DNA from: Limisphaera sp049537155
Lineage (GTDB): Bacteria; Verrucomicrobiota; Verrucomicrobiia; Limisphaerales; Limisphaeraceae
DNA length: 64,000 nt
Assembly (NCBI RefSeq): GCF_049537155.1
Contig: NZ_JBMVQZ010000001.1
Coordinates: forward strand, 434,001 to 498,000
Reading direction: 5' to 3'
A model generated the notes under the pieces. That model made no database searches. It was not told the origin of the DNA and was given only the letters and a program-made list of their open reading frames with translations. Positions within the stretch are counted from its first letter, which is position 1. Each line of letters opens with the position of its first letter. The position numbers were made by a program, and so were the translations under genes. Below are positions 34,700-43,589 of this stretch, piece by piece.

Positions 34700-35830
34700 A
34701 TGCACGACAGCTCGACAGGTTCAGAGAACCAGCCGTCGCGCCGGTTCTGGGACGCGCGACTGCAACAGGACATCGAGGAAATCCAGTCCCGCGTCCGGGC
34801 CATGGGCGATCAGGTCGAACGCGCCCTGAAAACCAGCCTGGAAGCGGTTCTGGAGCGCAGTCGTCCCAAGGCTTACTCGGTCATCGTTCGAGATCAGCGC
34901 ATTGACCGGTTGGAAAAGGAGATTGACCACCTTTGCTTGGAATTCCTGGTGCGGCAGCAGCCGGCCGGCCGGCATCTCCGCTTCGCGTATGCCACCATCA
35001 AGATCAATGCGGAGTTGGAACGCATCGGTGACTACGCCGAAAGCATCGCGCGGCAGGTCCTGAAGGTGGCCGATCAGGCGGAGCTTCCGGCCCCGGAAAA
35101 GTTCCGCGAGATCGGGCAGGTGGCCATCTCCATGCTCCGGACGGCCCTGGACGCCTTCCTGGAACAGGACGCGGAACGGGCCCGGCGCACCATGATCATC
35201 GAAGACCATGTGGATCGGTTGCGCAGCGAGTTGAACGCCGTCCTGCTCGGCGCCGAACGCGAGGGCCGGCTCCCGCTGCCGGCCCTGACCCCCATGCTCA
35301 CGATCGCCCGCCGCTACGAGCGCGTGTCCGATCAGGCCAAGAACATTTGCGAGGAAACGCTCTACCTGTGCACCGGTGAGTACTGGAAACATCAGGGCGC
35401 CGGGGGGGTCGTACGCATCCTGTTCGTGGACGCCGACCACGGCGTTCGAAGTCGCATGGCGGCGGCCATCGGCCGGAATCTGGAGGCCGAGGGCCTGCAC
35501 TTCCTCAGCGCCGGCCTGCAGCCCAGGCCGCTGGCCGAACCCTGGCACTCGTGGATGGACGCCCGCGGCATGGCAGAAGCCGGTTGCCCGCCCCGATCGG
35601 CCACCGAGCTTCTTCAGCAGGAAGCCATCGCTGTCGTGGTGGCACTGGAGCCGGTCGCCAGGGCCGTTTTCCCCGCCCCACCCACACCCACCGTGGCCAT
35701 GGAATGGACCGTGCCGGAGCCGGAACGGTTGCTCGGCCAGGGGCTTCCACCCGAGGCCGCCGCCGAACAGCTCTTCCAAACCCTCCGGCTGCAGGTGCAG
35801 GACCTCGCCCAAGCCCTGGCCGGCGATTGA
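34700..35830 (+). CDS. phoU: PhoU fused to a catalytically dead LMW-phosphatase-like domain
   Basis: PhoU dampens Pho signalling through the Pst transporter. Residues 1-232 form two PhoU helical repeats, with the metal-site patterns INAELERIGDYAESIA and IARRYERVSDQAKNICEE. Residues 238-376 form a second domain resembling low-molecular-weight phosphatase/ArsC. It starts VRILFVDADHGVRSRMAAAI, where active relatives have VLFVCTGNSCRSQMAEA. The nucleophilic cysteine is D244, while the arginine (R250) and serine remain; the later acid motif DP is also changed (WTVPEP). It may bind phosphate without hydrolysis. The start 34700 has GGGAGGG nine bases upstream. It leads the pst operon; pstS begins 17 bp later. 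Confidence 0.92.
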   Translation: MHDSSTGSENQPSRRFWDARLQQDIEEIQSRVRAMGDQVERALKTSLEAVLERSRPKAYSVIVRDQRIDRLEKEIDHLCLEFLVRQQPAGRHLRFAYATIKINAELERIGDYAESIARQVLKVADQAELPAPEKFREIGQVAISMLRTALDAFLEQDAERARRTMIIEDHVDRLRSELNAVLLGAEREGRLPLPALTPMLTIARRYERVSDQAKNICEETLYLCTGEYWKHQGAGGVVRILFVDADHGVRSRMAAAIGRNLEAEGLHFLSAGLQPRPLAEPWHSWMDARGMAEAGCPPRSATELLQQEAIAVVVALEPVARAVFPAPPTPTVAMEWTVPEPERLLGQGLPPEAAAEQLFQTLRLQVQDLAQALAGD

Positions 35831-35847
35831 TCGCAAGAGGACCGACC

Positions 35848-36792
35848 ATGCGACCGCGCCCACGGTTGAAGGCCCTGCTCCCTTCGATGGCGGCCGCGCT
35901 GGTCCTGGGCGGGCTGACCGCCGGCTGCGGTCCCCGCCAGCAGACACCAGCCGGGACACCCGCGAAGGTCATCCAAAACAAGGGCTCGGACACGATGGTC
36001 AACCTTGCCCAGGCGTGGGCGGAAGCCTACCGAAAGGTCCGTCCGGACGTGAGCGTGGAAGTGTCCGGCGGAGGCTCGGGCGTGGGGATCGCCGCCCTGA
36101 TGCGCGGGGCCGTGGACATCGCCAACAGCAGCCGGGACCTCAAGCCACGCGAGCTCGAGGAAGCACGCGCCGCCACAGGTAAGGAGGTCCACTGGTACAT
36201 CGTCGGGTTCGATGCCCTTGCGGTGTACGTGCATCCCTCCAATCCCCTCGAGGAAATCACCCTCGAACAACTGGAGGAGATCTACGCCGAAGGCGGCCGG
36301 ATCACCCGCTGGAGCGATCTTGGCGTCCAGATGCCCGAACCGCGGTTCGACCGGATCATCCGCATCAGCCGGCAGTCCAGCTCCGGCACCTATGAGTTCT
36401 TCCGCGAACACGCCCTGCGCAACCGGGATTTCAAACTGGGCTCCAACGACATGAACGGCTCCAAGGAGGTGGTGGAACTGGTGGCCACCACGCCGGGTGC
36501 CATCGGCTACAGCGGCATGGGCTATGCCACGCCGCGCGTGAAAATGCTCCGCGTGGCCCGGAAAAAGGGCGAACCCGCCTACGCGCCCACCATGGAAAAC
36601 ACCGTCACACGACGCTACCCCATCGCCCGCAGCCTGCTGATGTGTGTCCTGGGTGAACCCGAAGGAGAGATCAAAGCCTATCTGGACTGGGTGCGAAGCG
36701 ACGCCGGGCAGCAACTGGTAGAGGACAACGGTTTCGTACCCATCCCACCCACGGAACGGACCCGGCCCGAAACAGTCGCACTTGTGCCCTAA
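35848..36792 (+). CDS. pstS: Phosphate-binding lipoprotein PstS
   Basis: PstS captures phosphate outside the inner membrane for the Pst importer. The protein is 314 residues with a lipobox LTAGC near residue 25. The phosphate-binding loops are visible as KGSDTMVNLAQAW, SGGGSGVGIAALMRGAVDIANSSRDLK and SRQSSSGTYEFFREH. The final FVPI near the C-terminus is standard. An AGAGG stretch ahead of ATG 35848 may be its ribosome-binding site. The gene sits between phoU and pstC. Confidence 0.97.
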   Translation: MRPRPRLKALLPSMAAALVLGGLTAGCGPRQQTPAGTPAKVIQNKGSDTMVNLAQAWAEAYRKVRPDVSVEVSGGGSGVGIAALMRGAVDIANSSRDLKPRELEEARAATGKEVHWYIVGFDALAVYVHPSNPLEEITLEQLEEIYAEGGRITRWSDLGVQMPEPRFDRIIRISRQSSSGTYEFFREHALRNRDFKLGSNDMNGSKEVVELVATTPGAIGYSGMGYATPRVKMLRVARKKGEPAYAPTMENTVTRRYPIARSLLMCVLGEPEGEIKAYLDWVRSDAGQQLVEDNGFVPIPPTERTRPETVALVP

Positions 36793-36796
36793 GACC

Positions 36797-37738
36797 ATGC
36801 ATCCCCAGGGCTCCGGATCTCAAACCTCCATGGGTCAACCGGCCGAAGGCCGGCCGCTCTGGGCTCGAGCGGTCGAAAAGCTGATCGAGCTCCTCATCCG
36901 CTTGTGCGGGGTCAGCGCCGTGGTGTTCGTCCTGGCCATCTTCCTCTTCGTGTTCCGGGAGGCGGCCCCCGTGGTGTGGAGCGGCAAGGTGAACCTGGCG
37001 GAGTTCCTCGGCAGCATCGAGTGGTACCCCACCTCGGCGGTCAAGGTGCGATATGGCGCCCTGGCTTTGATCGTGGGCAGCATCAGCGTCACACTGGTGG
37101 CCATGGCACTGGCCGTGCCGTTCGGCCTGGGCGCGGCAGTGTTCGTCTCCGAGTTCTGCGGGCCCAGGATCCGTGAAACCCTGAAAATCGTCATCGAGTT
37201 GCTCGCGGCCATCCCGAGCGTCGTCTGGGGATTCGTCGGGATGACGGTGATCAGCCCGTTGTTGGTCCGCCACGCCGGTGCCCCGATCGGCGTCAACCTG
37301 CTCAATGGCGGCCTCATTCTGGCACTGATGAGCGTGCCGATCATCGTCTCCATCGGCGAGGACGCGCTGAAGGCCGTGCCGGATTCCTATCGCGAAGCCG
37401 CCCTCGCACTGGGCGCCACCCGATGGCAGGTCGTCTGGCGGGTCCTCCTGCCGGCCGCCCGAAACGGCCTGCTCGCAGCGGTGCTCCTCGGCGTGGGACG
37501 GGCCATCGGGGAAACCATGGCGGTACTCATGGCCACCGGGCATGCCGTGCAGATCCCGCACGGGTTGCTCGACTCCGTCCGCACGCTCACGGCCAACATT
37601 GCCGCCGAGCTGGGCGAGGCACCCGTCGGCTCCGATCATTACCGGGTGCTGTTCCTGATGGGTGTCCTGCTGTTCCTCATCACCTTCGTGGTCAACCTGG
37701 CGGCGGACCTCGTGGTCCGCGGCATCCGGAAACGATGA
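36797..37738 (+). CDS. pstC: Phosphate ABC transporter permease PstC
   Basis: This is one of two membrane subunits forming the phosphate channel. It has 313 residues and six predicted helices. The ABC coupling loop is EAALALGATRWQVVWRVLLPAARNGL, with GRAIGETMAVLMATGHA after it, both classic for PstC. AIPSVVWGFVGMTVI is also conserved. The start ATG 36797 follows pstS by 4 bp; an ATG at 36830 is a possible alternative. Its stop overlaps the pstA start by 4 bp. Confidence 0.96.
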   Translation: MHPQGSGSQTSMGQPAEGRPLWARAVEKLIELLIRLCGVSAVVFVLAIFLFVFREAAPVVWSGKVNLAEFLGSIEWYPTSAVKVRYGALALIVGSISVTLVAMALAVPFGLGAAVFVSEFCGPRIRETLKIVIELLAAIPSVVWGFVGMTVISPLLVRHAGAPIGVNLLNGGLILALMSVPIIVSIGEDALKAVPDSYREAALALGATRWQVVWRVLLPAARNGLLAAVLLGVGRAIGETMAVLMATGHAVQIPHGLLDSVRTLTANIAAELGEAPVGSDHYRVLFLMGVLLFLITFVVNLAADLVVRGIRKR

Positions 37739-38655
37739 ATCCCACATCCCAGACCGCCACGGCTCCCGGACGTTTCGCCCGCACGCCCTACGGGGCGCGC
37801 AAGGAGGCGTTCGAACGGCTCGCACGCACCGTGCTGGGGCTCATGGCCCTGTGCATGGTGACGCCTCTGCTGGCCATCGTGCTGCATCTGTTCATCCATG
37901 CCTGGCCCTCTCTCAACCTGGAGTTCCTCCTGGACGTTCCCCGCGACCACATGCGGGCCGGCGGCATCTGGCCCGCGTTCGTGGGGACTCTGTATCTGGT
38001 GGGGATCTCGCTGGCCGTGGCCGCGCCCATCGGTGTGCTGGCGGCCGTGTACCTCAACGAGTACGCACGGGACAACTGGTTCAACCGCCTGGTTCAACTG
38101 GCGGTGATCAACCTGGCCGGCGTGCCCAGCATCGTCCACGCGCTCTTTGGCCTGGGGGCGTTCGTCTACGGTGCCCGACTCGGCTACTCCGTCCTGGCGG
38201 CTTCGTTGACCCTGGCCATCATGACCCTGCCCGTGATCATCGCCAGCACGCGAGAAGCCCTGGCAGCAGTGCCCATGGCCTTCCGCGAAGCCTGCTGGAA
38301 CGTGGGGGCCACCCGCTGGCAGACCATTCGTGCCGTCGTCCTGCCCAACGCGCTCAGCGGCATCCTCACCGGGGTGATCCTGCAGGTCAGCCGCGCCGCG
38401 GGTGAGACGGCCCCCATCATGTTCACCGGAGCCGTCTTCTACAAGGCCGTCCAGCGCGGCGACCTGTTTCCCTACCACCTCAAGGAACAGTGCATGGCCC
38501 TGGCCATGCACCTCTACACCCTGGCCACCCAGGTGCCCAACGTCCCCGAATCCATGACCTACGCCACGGCGGTGGTCCTGTTGCTGACGGTCCTGCTGGT
38601 CAACGCCGCCGCCATCGCCATCCGCGTCTGGATGCGCAACCGCAAACGCTGGTGA
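37735..38655 (+). CDS. pstA: Phosphate ABC transporter permease PstA
   Basis: This is the second membrane subunit of the Pst importer, 306 residues with six predicted helices. The coupling loop is EACWNVGATRWQTIRAVVLPNALSGI, followed by SRAAGETAPIMFTGAVFY, typical for PstA. NLAGVPSIVHALFGLGAFVY is the conserved central helix. It overlaps pstC by ATGA and is followed by pstB1 after 20 bp. Confidence 0.96.
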   Translation: MNPTSQTATAPGRFARTPYGARKEAFERLARTVLGLMALCMVTPLLAIVLHLFIHAWPSLNLEFLLDVPRDHMRAGGIWPAFVGTLYLVGISLAVAAPIGVLAAVYLNEYARDNWFNRLVQLAVINLAGVPSIVHALFGLGAFVYGARLGYSVLAASLTLAIMTLPVIIASTREALAAVPMAFREACWNVGATRWQTIRAVVLPNALSGILTGVILQVSRAAGETAPIMFTGAVFYKAVQRGDLFPYHLKEQCMALAMHLYTLATQVPNVPESMTYATAVVLLLTVLLVNAAAIAIRVWMRNRKRW

Positions 38656-38675
38656 ACCGGAACGACCGTTGCGCC

Positions 38676-39437
38676 ATGGCCACACGACCCAAGATCGAGG
38701 TGGAAAACCTGCGGTTGTGGTACGGCACCCAGCCCGTCCTGCACGGACTGACCTTCGATGTCCATCCGGGTGAAATCCTGGCCGTCATCGGCCCGGCACA
38801 ATCCGGCAAGAGCTCGCTGCTGAAGTGCCTCAACCGGACCATCGAGCTGGTCCCGGGCGCCCGCGTCGAAGGGGCCATCCGCATCGACGGCCAGGACATC
38901 CGCCAGATCCGCGACGTCCACGCCCTGCGCCGACGCATCGGCATGGTCACACCCCTGCCCGTCGGCCTGCCCATGAGCATCTACGACAACGTGGCCTTCG
39001 CACCCCGCTGCGCCGGCATCCGCGACCGCAGGGAACTGGACGCTCGCGTGGAGGAGTGCCTCCGGCAGGCCGCCCTCTGGGACGAAGTCAAGGACCGCCT
39101 CCACATGCTCGGCACCAAACTCTCCGGCGGCCAGCAACAACGCCTGACCATCGCCCGCGCGCTCTCTCACCGGCCCGAAATCCTCTGCCTGGACGAGTTC
39201 TCCATCGCCATCGACCCCGTCACCACCATGCGCATCGAGGAGGTCCTCCGCCAGCTCCGCACCCGCATGACCATCATCCTGGTCACCAACCTCACCCAGC
39301 AGGCACGGCGCCTGGCAGATCGCACCCTTTTCCTCTGGAAAGGTGAACTGGTCGAGCTGGACCGGAACGAGGTGATCTTTTCCGAGCACCCGCGCGACCG
39401 GCGAACCTACGAATACGTTCGCGGCCTGTTCGGATGA
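38676..39437 (+). CDS. pstB: PstB-like ATPase, variant lacking Q-loop and H-loop residues (PstB1)
   Basis: This is an ABC nucleotide-binding subunit of 253 residues, similar to PstB over its length. Walker A GPAQSGKS (39-46), the signature LSGGQQQRL (149-157) and the Walker B glutamate in ILCLDE (169-174) are kept. Two key ATPase residues are changed. The Q-loop, VFQ in relatives, is VTP (91-93), and the switch histidine of VTHN is asparagine in LVTNLTQQ (N205). The D-loop SALD is IAID. Its own ATP site is thus probably impaired, while its signature can still complete a partner's site. The partner is most likely the next gene, which overlaps it by 4 bp. Confidence 0.94.
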   Translation: MATRPKIEVENLRLWYGTQPVLHGLTFDVHPGEILAVIGPAQSGKSSLLKCLNRTIELVPGARVEGAIRIDGQDIRQIRDVHALRRRIGMVTPLPVGLPMSIYDNVAFAPRCAGIRDRRELDARVEECLRQAALWDEVKDRLHMLGTKLSGGQQQRLTIARALSHRPEILCLDEFSIAIDPVTTMRIEEVLRQLRTRMTIILVTNLTQQARRLADRTLFLWKGELVELDRNEVIFSEHPRDRRTYEYVRGLFG

Positions 39438-40207
39438 ACAACATCCTGTACAGTCTCGAAACCCGCAACCTGAACCTCTGGTACGGCCGGTTCCAGGCCC
39501 TCACCGAGGTCAGCGTCCGGATCCGCCACGGCCTCATCACCGCCCTCATCGGGCCGTCAGGTTGCGGCAAAACCACCCTTTTGCGCTGTTTCAACCGCAT
39601 CAACGAACGGTACGGCGACGTCACCATCAGCGGCGAAATCCGCGTCCAAGGCCGCAACATCTACGACCCCGACGTCTCCCTCATCGAACTGCGCCGCCAC
39701 GTGGGCATGGTCTTCCAACGCCCCAATCCCCTGCCCCTCTCGGTTTACGAGAACATCGTCTTCGGCCTCCGCATCCACACGCCACGAGCAGAACTGAACC
39801 GGTCCATCCTCGACGAGGCGGTCGAATCCGCCCTCCGCGAGGTCGGTCTTTGGGACCAGCTCAAGGACCGCCTGCACCGGCCCGCCACCGACCTCCAGCT
39901 CGAGCAGCAACAGAAACTTTGTCTGGCCCGGCTCCTGCCGCTCAAACCCGAGGTGATCCTCCTGGACGAGCCGTGCTCGGCCCTCGACGTGGACGGCACA
40001 CGCGCCATCGAGGAACTCATGCTCAGCCTGCGCGGCCGGTACACCTTCCTCATCGTCACCCACAACATGTCCCAGGCCCGGCGCATCAGCGACGAATGCA
40101 TCTTCATGCTCATGGGCCGCGTCATCGAACACGCCCGCACCGAAGACCTGTTCCTCAAACCCGCCGATCCACGCACAGCCGACTACATCGAAGGCCGCTA
40201 CGGTTGA
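39434..40207 (+). CDS. pstB: PstB-like ATPase, variant with degenerate ABC signature (PstB2)
   Basis: This is the second ABC nucleotide-binding subunit, 257 residues. Walker A GPSGCGKT (40-47), Q-loop GMVFQRPNP (Q95), Walker B VILLDEP (174-180), D-loop SALD and switch histidine VTHNM (H210) are all canonical, and the end DYIEGRYG is standard for PstB. The signature is not: LSGGQQQRL is replaced by LQLEQQQKL (154-162). It can therefore bind and hydrolyse ATP only if a partner supplies LSGGQ, which the preceding gene does. Start codon overlap (ATGA) with that gene supports equal production of both subunits. Confidence 0.95.
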   Translation: MNNILYSLETRNLNLWYGRFQALTEVSVRIRHGLITALIGPSGCGKTTLLRCFNRINERYGDVTISGEIRVQGRNIYDPDVSLIELRRHVGMVFQRPNPLPLSVYENIVFGLRIHTPRAELNRSILDEAVESALREVGLWDQLKDRLHRPATDLQLEQQQKLCLARLLPLKPEVILLDEPCSALDVDGTRAIEELMLSLRGRYTFLIVTHNMSQARRISDECIFMLMGRVIEHARTEDLFLKPADPRTADYIEGRYG

Positions 40208-40499
40208 GCACCGGCCCTCGCACCCACCCGGACGGCCCGCCCGGCGCGCCTGCTGCTCCGGTCCCTCCCGCACGAGTCGGGCTCCACTCAACACAACCGA
40301 ATCCGCGCAACCCGCGCGCTTCGAACCCGAAACCCATGCTTGACGCACAAAAGGCCTTCCCAATCCTTGGGGCGTCGCGCCCGGCGGCCGAAAGCTCAAC
40401 CGGAACGAAAACCGGTCCGCACAGCCACGGCAAACCTGCCGGGGCCGGCGGCGGACCCATGGCGGCCGGGGCAATGGCAATCAGCAAACGATTGTTCCG

Positions 40500-41498
40500 A
40501 TGAACAACACACAAGGTCCCATTTCCGCCTTCATCGAAAGGCATTACCGACACTTCAACGCCGCGGCGCTGCGCGACGCCGCGCGGGCCTACCGTGCCCA
40601 CCTCGAGGCCGGCGGCCAGATGTTCCTCACACTGGCCGGCGCCATGAGCACCGCCGAGCTCGGAATCTCCCTGGCCGAAATGATCCGGGCCGACAAGGTT
40701 CACGCCATCTGCTGCACCGGCGCCAACCTCGAGGAGGACGTCTTCAACCTCGTGGCCCACAAGCACTACGTTCGCGTCCCTCATTACCGGGAGCTCAGCG
40801 CCGCAGACGAGGAAGCCCTGCTCCAGCGCCACCTCAACCGGGTCACCGACACCTGCATCCCCGAGATGGAAGCCATGCGCCGGATCGAGGAGGCCATGCT
40901 CCAGCTTTGGCGGGACTGTGACCAGCGCGGCGAACGTCTTTTCCCCCACGAATTCTTCTACCGTCTGCTGCGTTCCGGCCGGCTCAAAGACAGCTACGAG
41001 ATCGACCCCCGCGATTCCTGGCTGATCGCCGCCGCCGAAAAGGATCTGCCCCTGTTCGTCCCGGGATGGGAAGACTCGACCCTGGGCAACATGTACGCGG
41101 CAGCCGTCATCCGCGGCGACGTCCGCAACCCGGGAACCGTCCGCAGCGGCATCGAGTACATGATCCGCCTGGCTGAATGGTACACCGCACAGGCCCGGAC
41201 CCTCGCCAACGGGCTGGGAAGCATCGGCTTCTTCCAGATCGGTGGCGGCATCGCAGGCGATTTCCCCATCTGCGTCGTGCCCATGCTGCACCAGGATCTC
41301 CGCCGCGAAAACGTCCCCCTCTGGGGTTACTTCTGCCAGATCAGCGACTCCACCACCAGCTACGGCGGTTACTCCGGCGCGGTCCCCAACGAGAAGATCA
41401 CCTGGGGCAAACTGGCGAAAGAAACCCCGAAGTTTATGATCGAAAGCGACGCCACCATCGTGGCCCCGCTGATCTTCGCCTACGTCCTGGGGTGGTAA
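40500..41498 (+). CDS. Deoxyhypusine synthase-like enzyme (possible homospermidine or related polyamine synthase)
   Basis: This 332-residue protein belongs to the deoxyhypusine synthase family, NAD-dependent enzymes that move an aminobutyl group from spermidine. NAD-binding marks are CCTGANLEEDVFNL and FQIGGGIAGDFPI, and the segment TTSYGGYSGAVPNEKITWGKL is highly conserved. K304 in TWGK matches the lysine that carries the reaction intermediate in the eukaryotic enzyme. Bacteria lack the eIF5A substrate, and studied bacterial homologues make polyamines such as homospermidine, so that is the likely role. The gene follows pstB2 after 292 bp with nothing recognisable between, so co-regulation is uncertain. 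Confidence 0.9.
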   Translation: MNNTQGPISAFIERHYRHFNAAALRDAARAYRAHLEAGGQMFLTLAGAMSTAELGISLAEMIRADKVHAICCTGANLEEDVFNLVAHKHYVRVPHYRELSAADEEALLQRHLNRVTDTCIPEMEAMRRIEEAMLQLWRDCDQRGERLFPHEFFYRLLRSGRLKDSYEIDPRDSWLIAAAEKDLPLFVPGWEDSTLGNMYAAAVIRGDVRNPGTVRSGIEYMIRLAEWYTAQARTLANGLGSIGFFQIGGGIAGDFPICVVPMLHQDLRRENVPLWGYFCQISDSTTSYGGYSGAVPNEKITWGKLAKETPKFMIESDATIVAPLIFAYVLGW

Positions 41499-41666
41499 AG
41501 CGACCGGTTTGACTGCTCACGAGCCGCTGCCTCGGACACGATAGCTGAAGGCCCCTTTCACTTCGCGCGTCCGGGCGGCGGCCCCGCAAGGTCCATGACC
41601 GGCAGCCGCGGCCCCGGCTTTGGAGACAGGGCGCCCGCTGTCTGCCCGCGGGCACCTCTCCCATCC

Positions 41667-42440
41667 TCACGGGCGGGCGGTCAGCGTGGGCAGCCGCGCC
41701 TTCAATACCGGATCGAAATCGTTCGGATCCTGCCAGAAGTAGTACACCCGGGACGACACGTTCCAAGTCGTCAGGAAATACATCTGCTCGAACTTGATCC
41801 AACGGGCCGATCCATCGGCAAAGACCTGGTTGCCACCGACCGGGACGGCCGATTTGGCCGAGCGATGCTGGGGCATGTTCGCGTACACGAACTCCCGTCC
41901 CGGCTCCTGCCCGCCCCAACGGCCGTTGATCTTGCCCACTGCGTCCGCCGCCAGGGTCCACGTGCCCTTGGCCAGACTGAGCTTCACCGGACTGCGCGAG
42001 GGGAAGTTGCCCGCCGGATTCAGCCAGTTGGTGAGCCCCCCGAAATACTGGTACCCCAGCACCCACTGCGGATACTGCGGCTCGTAAACGGGCAGACCGG
42101 GCCGGTTCGGACACGTCCAAACCGACACCGTGTTCGAAACCACGGCCAGCCCCACCATGGCGGCGGCCGACGCCTCCGGCGGGTTCAGACAGTTCTGAAC
42201 GAAATAACCGCCAGCCCACCGCGCCTGCAAAACCCGGTCATTGTTGTCCACCGCATAAATGTTCACCCCCACCGCCAGCTGCCGCAGGTTGTTCAGGCAG
42301 GAGGCGCGCTTGCCCTTCTCTTTCGCCGCCGAAAGCGCCGGCAACAACATCGCCGCCAGAATGGCAATGATGGCAATGACCACCAGAAGCTCGATCAATG
42401 TAAAGGCGGAACCCGACCCGTCGCGTCGAACCGGTTTCAT
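41667..42440 (-). CDS. Type II pseudopilin with H-X9-DG motif
   Basis: This is an exported pilin-like protein of 257 residues. The prepilin signal is GSAFTLIELLVVIAIIAIL near residues 11-29, with the E5 of the mature helix. SCLNNLRQL and YAVDNNDRVL follow, a typical PVC-type pattern. Near the end, HRSAKSAVPVGGNQVFADGSA gives the H-X9-DG-like motif common in Verrucomicrobiota and Planctomycetota paralogues. Such proteins occur in large numbers in these genomes and their exact function is unknown. It is convergent with the deoxyhypusine synthase-like gene; the 168-bp gap has a weak hairpin (AGACAG 41624-41629 with CTGTCT 41638-41643). Confidence 0.9.
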   Translation of the reverse strand: MKPVRRDGSGSAFTLIELLVVIAIIAILAAMLLPALSAAKEKGKRASCLNNLRQLAVGVNIYAVDNNDRVLQARWAGGYFVQNCLNPPEASAAAMVGLAVVSNTVSVWTCPNRPGLPVYEPQYPQWVLGYQYFGGLTNWLNPAGNFPSRSPVKLSLAKGTWTLAADAVGKINGRWGGQEPGREFVYANMPQHRSAKSAVPVGGNQVFADGSARWIKFEQMYFLTTWNVSSRVYYFWQDPNDFDPVLKARLPTLTARP

Positions 42441-43391
42441 GGTCGTTTCATGAGTTGGGCGCCCCGAGGTCCCGTCGCCGCCGCCTGCCGGCTGCAGCGC
42501 CCCTCGAGCCCGCACTACACACCTACGCCTCCGTCGCGGCACAGTCAATCACCGTGGTTTCCTCATGCGGCGTCCTTTCGCTTCTTCATTTGCCACAGAT
42601 GGGCCCTCTCTCACAGCCCGCCAGGCCCGATTCGATTCGTCCCCCGCTCCACCGGCCCACCCGGATCCGGCACGCCCGAAACGGCCCGTCCCACCCCCCG
42701 CCCACCCCGGCACCGGCACATTCCTGCTGCCCGCATGGGATCACCGGTCTGCGGCGGATCCGACCAGCCTCTCCCGGCTCATCATCCCGCCGGACCGGCA
42801 ACAGACCCATCCTGGGGCGTGTATCAGACCCGCTCGACCGCCCGGAAGGACACCTTGCCCGGAAACGGTTCCTCCTTGCCACCTCGCCCACGGCACCGGC
42901 GCCCGCAGCCCGGGAAGCACACCACAACACCCGGCGGGGACGGAAACGCACGCCACGGAATCACCCGAAGCCGTTCCGGGTCTCGTGTCCCGGTCCACAT
43001 CCCCGCCAGCCCCATGGAGATCTCCAGACCCGCAAACCATACCACGCGCCGACTGCCCAAGCCGGGCGTTCGACCGACCCACTTGGACAGGCCGGCGACA
43101 TCCCTGAATACAACTCCCTGCGCCACCGGTTGACAAACCGCACCATTCACGCTTGAGCAGCAACGTGCTTGGTTCGTGTATGGTCTCTCGAGCGAACCGG
43201 TGCCTGTCACGGGGCTGGTTTCCGCACTACGTGGCCCCGAGGCATGGCGCGCCGTGGATCATGGCTCCTGTCATCTACAAATCCCACGCTTTGCAATCGT
43301 GAAAAGCCCCTTGTCACCGTACCACGGGCCCTGCCTCTGGGCGGCTCGCCAGGTCTCGATCATTGTCGCGCTTGGTCTCCCGGCTTGGACC
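42441..43391. other. Gene-poor interval
   Basis: These 951 bp have open frames on both strands, but their translations are rich in Pro, Arg and Gly or lack any family pattern. One minus-strand frame at 42824-43210 is the most protein-like, yet I recognise nothing in it. It may be a promoter region for the pseudopilin plus decayed sequence. Confidence 0.4.
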
Positions 43392-43589
43392 ATGAACAAG
43401 TTGTTGCCGTCCTCCACCTGGATGATGGTTGCGAGCCTGGTCATCGCGGCAATGGCAGCCCTGCTCGGCCTCAAGTTTATCGTGGACGTTCTGGTTGCCG
43501 CCTTCAGTTCATGGTTCGCCGAGCTGGGCAGTGGCATGGGGTACCTGGTTGCCTCGATCCGCAGCCGCAGCGTGCGAAAGGCGTCGTGA
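43392..43589 (+). CDS. Possible small membrane protein, 65 residues
   Basis: The frame from ATG 43392 encodes MNKLLPSSTWMMVASLVIAA with a hydrophobic segment of about 35 residues, then a basic tail IRSRSVRKAS. It has no ribosome-binding site I can point to and no homologue I recognise. It may be a real small membrane protein or chance. Confidence 0.3.
   Translation: MNKLLPSSTWMMVASLVIAAMAALLGLKFIVDVLVAAFSSWFAELGSGMGYLVASIRSRSVRKAS

Noticed and set aside
38676..39437. PstB1 as a pseudogene
   Set aside because: The frame is intact, overlaps pstB2 by ATGA, and keeps a perfect LSGGQQQRL signature; the changes are confined to residues of its own ATP site, which suggests specialisation rather than decay.
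42441..43391. Possible genes in the gap upstream of the pseudopilin
   Set aside because: Open frames exist on both strands, but none has a family pattern, a signal peptide or coherent composition.
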